NCBI GenBank assembly: GCA_905198575.1
Contig: CAJKDC010000007.1
Coordinates: 1 to 54,120, forward strand
Direction: 5' to 3'
DNA from: an uncultured Bacteroides sp.
GTDB taxonomy: Bacteria > Bacteroidota > Bacteroidia > Bacteroidales > Bacteroidaceae
Length of the DNA stretch: 54,120 nt
Shown here: positions 27,155 to 34,756 of the stretch, one piece after another
How positions within the stretch are numbered: position 1 is the stretch's first letter
How the letters are laid out: each line of letters opens with the position of its first letter
Made by a program: the position numbers and the translations under genes
Notes under the pieces: model-generated
What the model was told of the DNA's origin: nothing
Seen by the model: only the letters and a program-made list of their open reading frames with translations
The model's database searches: none

Positions 27155-27430
27155 ATGATTAGATTAAATGTATTTATTCAGGTATCTGAAGACAAGAAAA
27201 ATGAAGTTTTGAACGCAGCAAAAGAACTGGTAGCAGCTTCTCTAAAAGATAATGGATGCATTGCTTATGATGTATTCGAAAGCTCTACAAGAAAAGATGT
27301 ACTTTTAATCTGCGAAACCTGGAAAGATGAAGCTTCACTGTCGGCACACGAACAGGCTTCTCACTTTACAACACTAGTTCCTAAAATACAGTCACTTGCC
27401 AGCATGAAATTGGAAAAATTCGAATTCTGA
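27155..27430 (+). CDS. ABM-family small monooxygenase-like protein
   Basis: This 91-residue protein has the dimeric alpha/beta-barrel pattern of antibiotic-biosynthesis-monooxygenase (YgiN-like) proteins: NVFIQVSEDKKNEVLNAAKE, NGCIAYDVFES, LLICETWKDEASLSAHEQAS and FTTLVPKIQ. Such proteins oxidise quinols or act as small dimeric stress proteins. No cofactor is needed, and the substrate is not predictable. It begins 26 bases after the upstream terminator, so it may be expressed by read-through or by a promoter overlapping the terminator. Confidence 0.85.
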   Translation: MIRLNVFIQVSEDKKNEVLNAAKELVAASLKDNGCIAYDVFESSTRKDVLLICETWKDEASLSAHEQASHFTTLVPKIQSLASMKLEKFEF

Positions 27431-27443
27431 TAAAGCATAGCCA

Positions 27444-27503
27444 AGGAACACTTTTACGGTTTCCGAATGATTTTCCTATAAAAAAGAAAGTAAAAGTGTT
27501 CCT
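27444..27503. repeat. 14-bp inverted repeat before tRNA-Thr
   Basis: AGGAACACTTTTAC (27444-27457) and GTAAAAGTGTTCCT (27490-27503) are perfect complements around a 32-base loop. There is no T-run after it on the plus strand, so it is a hairpin or processing site more than a classical terminator. Confidence 0.6.
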
Positions 27504-27520
27504 ATATTCAAAAAAATAAT

Positions 27521-27528
27521 TACCTTTG
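27521..27528 (+). promoter_or_regulatory. -7 box of the tRNA-Thr promoter
   Basis: TACCTTTG stands 19 bases before the tRNA 5' end. The -33 position reads GTT instead of TTG. Confidence 0.6.
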
Positions 27529-27547
27529 TACCGCTTTCAGAAAACAA

Positions 27548-27620
27548 GCCGAAATAGCTCAGCTGGTAGAGCAACTCATTCGTAATGAGTAGGTCCCGGG
27601 TTCGAGTCCCGGTTTCGGCT
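27548..27620 (+). tRNA. tRNA-Thr(CGT), prophage integration site
   Basis: A 73-base cloverleaf with acceptor stem GCCGAAA/TTTCGGC, discriminator T, D arm with CAGCTGGTAGAGC, anticodon stem ACTCA/TGAGT with loop TTCGTAA (anticodon CGT, reads ACG), and T arm CCCGGGTTCGAGTCCCGG. The gene is complete although a phage integrase begins 160 bases downstream, which is the usual result of integration into a tRNA 3' end, where the element restores the sequence. Confidence 0.95.
27600..27620 (+). other. Presumed attL core (3' end of tRNA-Thr)
   Basis: Inferred from position only: most phages using tRNA genes share the T-arm and acceptor segment with their attP. The second copy (attR) is not in the window, so the core boundaries are unknown. 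Confidence 0.4.
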
Positions 27621-27739
27621 CTCTACAAGGAAAGCCTGAAACAATATGAAAACCAACGGTTTAGGCTTATAAATCCAGAAAATTAATCCTCAATTCCTTT
27701 TAAAAAAAAAGACAGCGATAAACCCACCGATAAGCGGTT

Positions 27740-27763
27740 TTGTTTGTCGAATTGTTTGTCGAA
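27740..27763 (+). repeat. Tandem 12-bp repeat upstream of integrase
   Basis: TTGTTTGTCGAA occurs twice in direct succession (27740-27751 and 27752-27763), 17 bases before the integrase ATG and between the tRNA and int. Just upstream ACCG/CGGT forms a small inverted repeat (27726-27738). The repeats could be integrase arm sites or operators controlling int. The rest of 27621-27780 has no ORF. Confidence 0.6.
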
Positions 27764-27780
27764 AAGTTAAAAGGGATATT

Positions 27781-28995
27781 ATGGCTACATTAAAATTGTG
27801 TATCCTTCCATACCGCAGAAAGGCTAACGGAAGGCTGGGAATCTACATCTCAGTCACACATCACAGAGAAGTAAGGTACATTTCAACAGACTTTGAAATT
27901 GACGACGATTTCCAGTTTGAGGACGGGAAAGTATGCTATCGCAAGGATGCAGAAAAGATGAACAGGCGGCTGCAATACGTGTTGCAGGAATATGCCGAAA
28001 AGCTGGAGCAGATAAACCTTGCCACAGTACGCGATTGTGCGCACCTTAAAAAGATACTTACCAGCGAAGAAGAACAGACACATCAGATAACCATCAATGA
28101 GCTGTTTGAAAGACGTATCGCGCAGCTTAGAGAAGAAGGGCGTAATAAGTATGCCGATATGAACGAGTACAGCCGCAGTGTCATTGTATCCATTCTGAGC
28201 GATACTCCCATCGTATATATCACTCGTAACGACATCAAGGTGCTGGAAAAGCAGCTGTACAAGCGCGGCTATTCCAACTGTAACGTACAAATGCGCATGG
28301 CTCATTTTAAGGCGGCCATCAATGCGGCAGTAGACAGTGACGTGTTGCGACTGGCAGATCATCCGTTCAGGGGATACAAGATGCCGAAGTCTGAGGTCCG
28401 CATGATGGACGTAACACTGAAAGAGTTTGAAAGCATATATAATGTACAGTGTCCAAGCTCGCGTGTAATGCTGGCAAGGGATATGTGGCTGCTGTCGTTC
28501 TACCTGGGCGGTATCAATCTGGCAGACCTGGTAAAAGCGGATTTGTCGGGGCCTGTCCTCTCCTACCAGCGCAGCAAGACAAAAGAAAAAAAATCCGGCA
28601 ACAAGGATACCGTGCTTTCCATCCAGCCGGAAGCGCGTAAGATTATAAAGAAGTACATCGGTGCAGACGGGTGTATTGTGATACCCTACAATGGTTCATA
28701 CCAGAACAAATGCAGCTACCTTAACAAATGCCTGAAGCTGCTGGCCGTAGAAGCATTTATTTCGCAGACTAATTTTTCTTTTTACTCTGCACGCAAAACC
28801 TTTGCCCAGTTTGCTTTTGAGATAGGCATACGTACAGAAGTAATAGAATACTGCATCGGTCAGTCTGTCAAGGCCAACCGGCCTGTATATAACTATGTGC
28901 GTGTGATGCAGCGTTATGCAGACGAAGCCATGCGCAACGTAATTGATTATGCGCACAAGGGTGTAATACATAGTGCCCAAAATATTGCGCAGTAA
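27781..28995 (+). CDS. int: Tyrosine recombinase, prophage integrase
   Basis: The 404-residue protein has Bacteroidota-type integrase organisation: N-terminal arm-binding segment (1-95, starting ATLKLCILPYRRKANGRLGI), SAM-like core-binding domain (about 103-200, with ITINELFERRIAQLREEGR and NVQMRMAHFKAAINAAVD), and catalytic domain (210-395). R338 in FYSARKTFAQF is the Box II Arg, K266/K268 fits the beta-hairpin Lys, and Y370 or Y372 in RPVYNYVRV is the nucleophile. The canonical Box I Arg is not found: the position reads YLGGINLADL, and the Box II His is replaced by Tyr. Similar departures are known in Bacteroides recombinases such as IntDOT, so it may still be active. Location beside tRNA-Thr supports the integrase role. 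Confidence 0.92.
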   Translation: MATLKLCILPYRRKANGRLGIYISVTHHREVRYISTDFEIDDDFQFEDGKVCYRKDAEKMNRRLQYVLQEYAEKLEQINLATVRDCAHLKKILTSEEEQTHQITINELFERRIAQLREEGRNKYADMNEYSRSVIVSILSDTPIVYITRNDIKVLEKQLYKRGYSNCNVQMRMAHFKAAINAAVDSDVLRLADHPFRGYKMPKSEVRMMDVTLKEFESIYNVQCPSSRVMLARDMWLLSFYLGGINLADLVKADLSGPVLSYQRSKTKEKKSGNKDTVLSIQPEARKIIKKYIGADGCIVIPYNGSYQNKCSYLNKCLKLLAVEAFISQTNFSFYSARKTFAQFAFEIGIRTEVIEYCIGQSVKANRPVYNYVRVMQRYADEAMRNVIDYAHKGVIHSAQNIAQ

Positions 28996-29055
28996 TACGT
29001 AATACAGCAACAATAAGCCACGGACAATACCATTCTAGCATGGAGCCGGGAAAAA

Positions 29056-29090
29056 TAAAAGGCAGAGGATTTTCCCCTGCCTTTTATTTT
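29056..29090. terminator. Bidirectional terminator after integrase
   Basis: AAAAGGCAG (29057-29065) and CTGCCTTTT (29077-29085) enclose AGGATTTTCCC, with T-rich tails on both strands. It separates the rightward int from the leftward lysogeny block. Confidence 0.8.
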
Positions 29091-29091
29091 G

Positions 29092-29355
29092 TTAATCTAC
29101 ATAAAAATAATCAGTAGCATATATAGGTTCATTCAAGTTTGCTTCATCATTAACTATTGTTATCATATCATCTTCGTAAACTTCGATTCGTGCAGTACGT
29201 GCATTACCATGCACATCTACATTCACAGCTTTTGTCTTACCAACATTCTCATTTGCAATAGCAATAGCACCGTCTAGAGTTAGAGATCTCCCCAACAAAG
29301 CAGGCTCATTCACATTATCATTATAATAAACCTTGAATTCTTCCAGTGTTTTCAT
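29092..29355 (-). CDS. Hypothetical phage protein, 87 residues
   Basis: Starting at MKTLEEFKVYYND, the product is 87 residues; nine more upstream codons are open but overlap the preceding gene. It has a small alpha/beta pattern with an acidic C-terminal half (EVYEDDMITIVNDEANLNEP). No family is recognised. It is the last gene of the leftward block, 11 bases after the ribbon-helix-helix-like gene. Confidence 0.6.
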   Translation of the reverse strand: MKTLEEFKVYYNDNVNEPALLGRSLTLDGAIAIANENVGKTKAVNVDVHGNARTARIEVYEDDMITIVNDEANLNEPIYATDYFYVD

Positions 29356-29366
29356 AATACTAATTA

Positions 29367-29789
29367 TCAAAAATTCGACCAATTATTTATGTCAAGTTCT
29401 GAACAATGTTCCCAGTAATCCTTAATTCTAGTGTAAATAGCCTCGATGTTTGCACCGTGCAGCGTCTTTACTTTGGCGATAAACGATGGAAGGTCTACCC
29501 CCCATTTTGAGGCTGTACCTTCGTATTTCTCCGCATCTTCACAGCCTGCTATGAACGCGCCGACATTAGCACAGAAAACATCGTCTATTAATGTGCCGTT
29601 GAACGCATCGGCCAAAAACATCCACTCTGGGACAGTAAACAATCCCTTCAGTTCGCCCATCGCAACGGTTCTGATACGCTTAATTGCGCTAATTTCTGCT
29701 ATAACAGCCTGATTGATGCTGTCGTTATTGCGAGTTAAATACTCTATCATTTCTTCGGGAAGTCGAAGATTTACTGTTCTTGTTGCCAT
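29367..29789 (-). CDS. Hypothetical phage protein with ribbon-helix-helix-like N-terminus
   Basis: The first 40 of its 140 residues (RTVNLRLPEEMIEYLTRNND) follow the ribbon-helix-helix pattern: a short basic strand with alternating residues, then two helices. That suggests DNA binding as a dimer. Residues 45-140 (VPEWMFLADAFNG, FCANVGAFIAGCEDAEKYEG) form a helical domain that I do not recognise. It lies between two hypothetical genes in the leftward lysogeny block, spaced 11 and 32 bases. A regulatory role is plausible but unproven. Confidence 0.6.
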   Translation of the reverse strand: MATRTVNLRLPEEMIEYLTRNNDSINQAVIAEISAIKRIRTVAMGELKGLFTVPEWMFLADAFNGTLIDDVFCANVGAFIAGCEDAEKYEGTASKWGVDLPSFIAKVKTLHGANIEAIYTRIKDYWEHCSELDINNWSNF

Positions 29790-29821
29790 ATTTATTTATT
29801 TTATAGAATAGTCCTCAAAAT

Positions 29822-30718
29822 CTACTTCAGTACGCCAACTATGACATCACCACCATCACAGATATATTCGTAAGTATCAACATTGCCATCAAGCTTTGCA
29901 GCTAAATCCGCAAATTCCTCATCGCCTTTACTGTAGATTGGATACCCAACGCCGAGGTCCATTAATACCTGATGGAGTTGTTCGTCTGTTTCTACTGCAA
30001 ACGGGTCAGCGTTGTAAGTAGCAACAAGATTTTTAGTGTATAAATCCTCCACATTAAAACAGTCTTTCTTAATAATTTTGTTTATTTCTGCCCAAACAGC
30101 TTTCTCTACTTCATTGTAAATATCTTCATTAGTTTCTTCTACCCAGTTCGACCAGTTATAGTACCACCATTCATATATACCATCCGATGTCATGGCATCT
30201 AACTCGTCACTATAGATATTTATAAAGTGTTTTGCAGCCTGATTAATGATTTCAGGCTTTTCTTCTGTTGATTCTTCTTTTACCTCGAAAGTAAATCCTT
30301 CATCTTTAAGATACTTAATACCGCTTTCGTATTCAGCACAGAATACCAAGTCGCCATCATACTTGACTATGTGCGGTTTACCGCTTTCATCCTCTTCATA
30401 AAACTCCAAATCGGGATTTTTCATGAAATAGACATAAATGTCATTAAACTTTGCCCACCAAATTGTAGTTTCTCCCACTACTTCTTTGGTAAAATTCAAA
30501 GAGTGAAGAAAATCAGACATCAATTTATCTTTATCAGGGTTTTCGCAAACATTTTCGCCTAACCATTTTGAAGTCAAATCTTCAAGGCTTCTGTTCAAAA
30601 TATCTGCAAAAAGTTCCTCGTTCCTTATACCTGTCAATTCTTCACCGAAGTTGATAAGTGGTAAACATTGTTTTAATTCTTCACCGAAGTTGATAAGTGG
30701 TAAACATTGTTTTTTCAT
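29822..30718 (-). CDS. Hypothetical acidic phage protein with duplicated N-terminus
   Basis: The 298-residue product begins with the 13-residue unit KQCLPLINFGEEL written twice in a row, encoded by a perfect 39-base tandem duplication. The rest is acidic and Trp/Tyr-rich (YEWWYYNWSNWVEETNED near 180), without signal peptide or membrane segment. No known family is recognised. The high acidity recalls DNA-mimic or anti-defence proteins, but that is only a composition argument. It is AT-rich relative to the early and late phage genes. Confidence 0.6.
   Translation of the reverse strand: MKKQCLPLINFGEELKQCLPLINFGEELTGIRNEELFADILNRSLEDLTSKWLGENVCENPDKDKLMSDFLHSLNFTKEVVGETTIWWAKFNDIYVYFMKNPDLEFYEEDESGKPHIVKYDGDLVFCAEYESGIKYLKDEGFTFEVKEESTEEKPEIINQAAKHFINIYSDELDAMTSDGIYEWWYYNWSNWVEETNEDIYNEVEKAVWAEINKIIKKDCFNVEDLYTKNLVATYNADPFAVETDEQLHQVLMDLGVGYPIYSKGDEEFADLAAKLDGNVDTYEYICDGGDVIVGVLK
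30636..30713. repeat. Perfect 39-bp tandem duplication inside a gene start
   Basis: Two identical 39-base units (30636-30674 and 30675-30713), each starting AATTCTTCACCGAAG, encode the repeated N-terminal residues of the gene at 29822-30718. The length is a multiple of three, so the frame is kept. Confidence 0.9.
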
Positions 30719-30829
30719 TATCTTTACGTTTTAATTAGTAATTGAGTTATTTTGATGTTGCAAAGATACTGCAAATATTTTTATGTGCAAATAAAACGCA
30801 AAGATTTTTCTTTGCAAACAATAAAAACT

Positions 30830-31885
30830 TTATTCAACCCAAAATTCATCAGGTTTAATTTTGTCAGTATGTAGGTTGCCGTATTTAACTTTATGTAATG
30901 TAAGTGTGTAAGTTGGGTAATTAATACCTTCGGAATCTTCTTTAAAAAGAAAAACAAATGGATCATCCCATTTTGTTTGCTCAAAATTGGCATTTTCCAT
31001 AAATCCCCCTTTAGGGAAATTTAAGCCATTTTGCTTTTCTGAGTTCCACGAATTTCCATACATAACTTTAACTATATATTTACCTTCTGGAATATATTTA
31101 ATTTTATAACTATGGTCTTGTGCAATATATACATTTCTAACAACACCTTTTGATTTATGCACTAATAGTAAAACTGCATCATTTGATGAATAATTTGTTA
31201 CATTAAGATATGAAAGAGAATTATAATCATAAATTCCTTTGCCATACCATTTTTTATATGGACTTTCTCCGGTATTGTAAAACGTCTCTTTGTATGATAA
31301 TGAAACAGACGTATTATGACTAATTACTACACTATTATCCTTGTTGTCTTCAATAACCATAGCACTATCACGTTTTCTGTTCTTATGTGTTATGTTATTC
31401 TGTTTGTATTCTGGAACAACGGAAATAAATCTTGCTTTATTTTTTTTATTATTTTCATTTAAAAAAGCGCATATTATTATAACGGATAAAGAAATAAAAA
31501 TAAACCATTTAAACGATTTTCGAATATCTTTTATGTCAGTTTGTGAAGTAGCTTTTGTATTAAAAGAGTTGTTTTCTTTATTAGCAACAGCACTTGTTTT
31601 TTTTTCATAAGTGCGATTAATTCTTGACATCTCTTTTATACAATAATCACTTAATTGGGAAACTATTGACAACTCATTGTTTATGCCGCTTGTAGATAAA
31701 TAATATATTGCATCAATAATGGATTGTAAAGCAGAAAGTTCATAATCTCTTTTAATGACATAGTGTCTTTGTGCATAAGAAGATATAAAATACAAAGCTT
31801 TTTTATCTTCATTTGTTAATGTTTTACCTTCAGTAAATTCAGATATACATTTTCTTATATGATTACTTATAATACGTTCAAGCAT
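30830..31885 (-). CDS. Single-pass membrane protein, probable prophage cargo
   Basis: This 351-residue protein has no signal peptide. The N-terminal 120 residues are helical and charged, a transmembrane helix is at about 127-142 (FIFISLSVIIICAFL), and about 205 residues follow. That part is rich in Tyr, Asn and beta-type alternation (YGKGIYDYNSLSYLNVTN, YIPEGKYIVKVMYGNSWNSE), like a beta-sandwich. Topology by the positive-inside rule would put the C-terminal domain outside the cytoplasm. It sits between the repressor and other lysogeny-block genes and should be expressed in the lysogen. Superinfection exclusion or a surface change are possibilities; no family is recognised. Low G+C suggests separate acquisition. 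Confidence 0.6.
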   Translation of the reverse strand: MLERIISNHIRKCISEFTEGKTLTNEDKKALYFISSYAQRHYVIKRDYELSALQSIIDAIYYLSTSGINNELSIVSQLSDYCIKEMSRINRTYEKKTSAVANKENNSFNTKATSQTDIKDIRKSFKWFIFISLSVIIICAFLNENNKKNKARFISVVPEYKQNNITHKNRKRDSAMVIEDNKDNSVVISHNTSVSLSYKETFYNTGESPYKKWYGKGIYDYNSLSYLNVTNYSSNDAVLLLVHKSKGVVRNVYIAQDHSYKIKYIPEGKYIVKVMYGNSWNSEKQNGLNFPKGGFMENANFEQTKWDDPFVFLFKEDSEGINYPTYTLTLHKVKYGNLHTDKIKPDEFWVE

Positions 31886-31939
31886 ATTCTTATATTAGAT
31901 TTATTTATAGCGTTCTTTTCTTACCAAACATGTCTATAA

Positions 31940-32350
31940 CTACGCAATCTCCCCTTTTCTCTGTTCCTTTTTCTTTCGCAGGCCTACAACCTCTCTCAGC
32001 ACATTGTTTTCTGCTTCCAAGGATATGATTTTCTTCTCCAGCAAAGATATTTTTTCTTGCGTCGAAACAAAATTATCCGTTTCGGATGCCATTTGCGGAT
32101 AAGAATCTATGCTATAGGTATGATTTTGACTTATAAACATATCCCCTTTTCCGCGTAAAAGCCATTCAGCAGAAACATCCGGAAACATCTCTAAAATAAG
32201 TAAAATAATACTTGCCGAAAGTTGAGTACTAGCATTAATTTGGTTGTTAACTGTCTTTTGATTTAAGCTATAAGCCTTAGCAAGCTGTGTAGGATTGCTA
32301 TTCTTACACTCTAAAATCATTCTAATCCTTTGTTTAATAAGACTTTCCAT
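31940..32350 (-). CDS. CI-like phage repressor with HTH and coiled coil
   Basis: The 136-residue protein starts with an HTH_3/XRE-like domain (NPTQLAKAYSLNQKTVNNQI, residues about 19-38, followed by LSASIILLILEMFPDVSAEWLLRGKGDM, a common ending for Bacteroides phage repressors). A C-terminal coiled coil (KISLLEKKIISLEAENNVLREV) likely gives dimers. There is no peptidase domain, so induction would not use LexA-type self-cleavage. It is divergent from the rightward early operon across a 146-base control region, which is where a lysogeny repressor should be. Confidence 0.8.
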   Translation of the reverse strand: MESLIKQRIRMILECKNSNPTQLAKAYSLNQKTVNNQINASTQLSASIILLILEMFPDVSAEWLLRGKGDMFISQNHTYSIDSYPQMASETDNFVSTQEKISLLEKKIISLEAENNVLREVVGLRKKKEQRKGEIA

Positions 32351-32496
32351 ATATTTATTTATTTGTAATTATTCTAAATAGTATTATTTTACTTATTATT
32401 TGTATCCAAAAGATTATAGCAAGTAATATTTTGCTTATATTTGTAGTACAAAATACATTGCTCACAATTATAGCTACACTACAAACAAGCAAAGAT
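32351..32496. promoter_or_regulatory. Repressor/early-operon control region
   Basis: This 146-base AT-rich gap separates the divergent repressor and early genes. A near-palindrome TATTTGTAGTACAAAATA (32439-32456) and a TATATTTG -7 box (32436-32443) overlap, so repressor bound there could block rightward transcription. No clear -33 TTG is seen at the right distance, so the promoter may need an activator or differ from consensus. Confidence 0.45.
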
Positions 32497-32730
32497 ATGA
32501 AAAAAGACGGTACACACAAAGTTATTGACGGCATCATCTGGCGGCCATGCTGGAAGGATACTTTCAAGGCAATGAAGCCAGGCGAAAAAATAAAGCTGCG
32601 GCGCGAGCAAATGAGCTACGGCTCGGCAAACTGCGCTATACGCTCTATTCAGAGAGAAAAACCACAATGTCAATACAGTATTACAGCGCTGGACCGGTAT
32701 CAGGACGAATACATCGTAACACGCAATTGA
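32497..32730 (+). CDS. Small early phage protein, 77 residues
   Basis: The first rightward gene after the control region starts at MKKDGTHKVIDGIIWRPCW. An in-frame extension of 22 codons upstream would cross the putative operator and is rejected. The product is basic and resembles small host-range or Cro-position proteins by position only: MKPGEKIKLRREQMSYGSAN, then ALDRYQDEYIVTRN. There is no clear HTH. Probable role in the early switch or DNA metabolism is unproven. Confidence 0.6.
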   Translation: MKKDGTHKVIDGIIWRPCWKDTFKAMKPGEKIKLRREQMSYGSANCAIRSIQREKPQCQYSITALDRYQDEYIVTRN

Positions 32731-32763
32731 TAATTACACAATACTAATTAATACTATACTATT

Positions 32764-32997
32764 ATGAACAACATCAATCTTACACCGGAACAGAAGCTTT
32801 CTAACATCTACATGTCCATGCGGCGTGTAGAGCTTAGCAAGGCTCAGGCTGCGAAGATTGTCGGCAGCCGTTATCGCCTAGAAAAATTGGTAAAGGAAAA
32901 GCGTATCCGTTACAGCCAGACAGGCACCCGGCAAAATTCCGTCTGGAAGGTAAACGGCGAGGACGTTATGCGTCACGCTAAAGATTACCTGTCATGA
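32764..32997 (+). CDS. Small DNA-binding-like protein (excisionase-like)
   Basis: The 77-residue basic protein contains VELSKAQAAKIVGSRYRLEKLVKEKRI split around a winged-helix/MerR-like pattern: a helix, a short turn, a recognition helix, then a wing (YSQTGTRQNSVWKVNGEDV). This layout is like phage excisionases and Bacteroidota helix-turn-helix domain 17 proteins. It overlaps the next gene by four bases (ATGA). Confidence 0.6.
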   Translation: MNNINLTPEQKLSNIYMSMRRVELSKAQAAKIVGSRYRLEKLVKEKRIRYSQTGTRQNSVWKVNGEDVMRHAKDYLS

Positions 32998-33272
32998 AAA
33001 ACAGTGTGGCCTGGAGCGTACAAGAGCTTGATATACTATGCAAGTACTATCCTGTTATGCGTGTCCGTGAGCTGGCCAAACTGCTTCCACGGCGAAGCAT
33101 ACATAGCATATACAAGAAAGCTCGTAACATCGAACTCAGGGCCTACAATTATTCAGCGATAGACAGTATGATAGAAGAGGATATTCTCACACCAAAACAA
33201 ATGGCGGTAGAAATAGGGTGCAGCTATCACACTGTGTTGTACAGATTGCGTAAAAATAAAAATGGAAACTAA
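32994..33272 (+). CDS. Small HTH protein of the early operon
   Basis: This 92-residue basic protein has two helix-turn-helix-like parts: WSVQELDILCKYYPVMRVRE with LLPRRSIHSIYKKARNIEL, recalling SANT/GcrA-like DNA-binding domains, and LTPKQMAVEIGCSYHTVLYRL at the C-terminus. Translation is coupled to the preceding gene by a 4-base overlap. A regulatory or replication-accessory role is likely; target unknown. Confidence 0.65.
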   Translation: MKNSVAWSVQELDILCKYYPVMRVRELAKLLPRRSIHSIYKKARNIELRAYNYSAIDSMIEEDILTPKQMAVEIGCSYHTVLYRLRKNKNGN

Positions 33273-33281
33273 TAATTTAAT

Positions 33282-34304
33282 ATGGAAACTAATATCACTG
33301 TTATAGATTTTGATATTGAACTGGCCAAGCAGATTCTTTCAGGCCAGAAAAAAGGTTGTTTTGTTACTAGGGGCGGTTATCCGGCTGCAATTAATTCTCT
33401 GAATTGCGTAAACTGCCAAATAATCGGGCATAAAATTTCATATACTGTTATCTGTGGTGACCATAGTTATGTTTATTCCTGCTTTGAAAACGGACTTGTT
33501 TCAAATGATGATACTAAAAATCAGTACGACCTTATGATTCAAGTTGATGAGGCTGAGATTGCACAAGCATGTAAATATAAGGATGGAAATATTCTTGTAA
33601 GCGATTGGAGTGGATCATCTGTTATTTACATTTATAGAGAAAACGAATTTGGCGATCCTCTGGCTTGTTATTGTGCTTGTAGTTTGAATAGTAACATTAT
33701 ATACATCAAAAAATATGCTCGGACAGATTGCGGAGATTTAATTAAGGATATTGTTGCTAAAACTATTCGTCAGGCTACAACAGCAGAACGAATGGCATTT
33801 ATCGACAAGATGAAGGCATATACAAAGAAATTTGCTTTTGTTTCTAAATACTTTGATGCCAAAGAAAAAGAATATGCAAAAGAAATTTGTTTAATGCCGA
33901 TAGAACTGGATGGAAAGCCTCAGCCTCAACAAATGGTTGATTTAAAAAACGGTGATGTAATCTATTATAAGGATAAATTCCAAGAACTTATCTACATCTA
34001 TCGTGCAAACGATGATAACAATCTGTTTAAGTATCATGCATCAGTATATTTTGAGCCTAATAGTCCTGTATTCGGTGCCGGCAGCATCACTCCGAATAAA
34101 TCTTCAGAGATTCGCCGGGCAAATGAGCAGGAAATAAATTTCCTTGTAAAACAAGTTATTGCCAACAAATCTATATGTCACTATTTGGCAAGGAAAGGAC
34201 TTTTTGCAGTTAAAGTCAGCGTAGGAGAATGTAATGTAGACCTTTCTAAGCACGAATACTATACCATCTTAAAACATTCCCACAATGGCCAACAGACAAC
34301 CTGA
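33282..34304 (+). CDS. Hypothetical phage protein, 340 residues
   Basis: The protein is soluble and Cys-rich (several C in 25-50 and 128-155). Similar segments occur in both halves: SDWSGSSVIYIYRENEFGDPL near 108-128 and YKDKFQELIYIYRANDDNNL near 228-247, with a helix RQATTAERMAFIDKM and later RRANEQEINFLVKQV. This suggests an internal duplication of an alpha/beta unit. No function is recognised. Its last 20 bases overlap the VRR-NUC gene, so the two are translationally coupled. Confidence 0.6.
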   Translation: METNITVIDFDIELAKQILSGQKKGCFVTRGGYPAAINSLNCVNCQIIGHKISYTVICGDHSYVYSCFENGLVSNDDTKNQYDLMIQVDEAEIAQACKYKDGNILVSDWSGSSVIYIYRENEFGDPLACYCACSLNSNIIYIKKYARTDCGDLIKDIVAKTIRQATTAERMAFIDKMKAYTKKFAFVSKYFDAKEKEYAKEICLMPIELDGKPQPQQMVDLKNGDVIYYKDKFQELIYIYRANDDNNLFKYHASVYFEPNSPVFGAGSITPNKSSEIRRANEQEINFLVKQVIANKSICHYLARKGLFAVKVSVGECNVDLSKHEYYTILKHSHNGQQTT

Positions 34305-34746
34305 ACATGAGCTGCAGTCGCGGTGTATCAAGTGGTTCCGTTACCAGTATCCGCATTTAAGGCGGCTGCTGTTTGCCGTACCCAACGGTGGCAGCCGTCC
34401 TAAATCGGAAGCCGCACGCATGAAGGCCGAGGGTGTTGTTCCGGGTGTGGCCGATATAATTCTGCTTATACCCAACTACTATTACTCCAGCCTCAACATA
34501 GAGATGAAAGCCGGATCCAGCCAGCGCGAGGAACAGAAGCTGTATGAGCTTTGCTGTAAGGCAGCCGGAAGCCATTACATAATCTGTCGTTCGCTTGACG
34601 AGTTTAAGCAGGCCGTTACGGGTTATCTGGATTCGGTCAATATCAATATTCTCACCCAGCTGCATACGTTGTATAAGTTAGAGCAGGATGCGGCTGTAGA
34701 GAAAGCAAGAAAACAATTCCGTAAAATAGTAAAGAAACAATCTTAA
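34285..34746 (+). CDS. VRR-NUC domain nuclease
   Basis: This 153-residue protein matches the stand-alone VRR-NUC family of phage PD-(D/E)XK nucleases: an N-terminal HELQSRCIKWFR with E9, NGGSRPKSEAARMKAEGVVPGVADIIL (D58), and NIEMKAGSS (E73, K75). Residues 81-110 (REEQKLYELCCKAAGSHYII) complete the fold. Such enzymes act on branched or flapped DNA, probably in phage recombination or genome processing. The C-terminal 40 residues are a basic extension. All catalytic residues appear intact. Confidence 0.88.
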   Translation: MANRQPEHELQSRCIKWFRYQYPHLRRLLFAVPNGGSRPKSEAARMKAEGVVPGVADIILLIPNYYYSSLNIEMKAGSSQREEQKLYELCCKAAGSHYIICRSLDEFKQAVTGYLDSVNINILTQLHTLYKLEQDAAVEKARKQFRKIVKKQS

Positions 34747-34756
34747 AAATACCGTT

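Noticed and set aside
27444..27503. Strong terminator before tRNA-Thr
   Set aside because: The stem is perfect but the loop is 32 bases and no T-run follows; listed as an inverted repeat only.
32431..32496. Longer start for the first early phage gene
   Set aside because: It would run through the putative operator/promoter between repressor and early genes, and its residues look like translated spacer.
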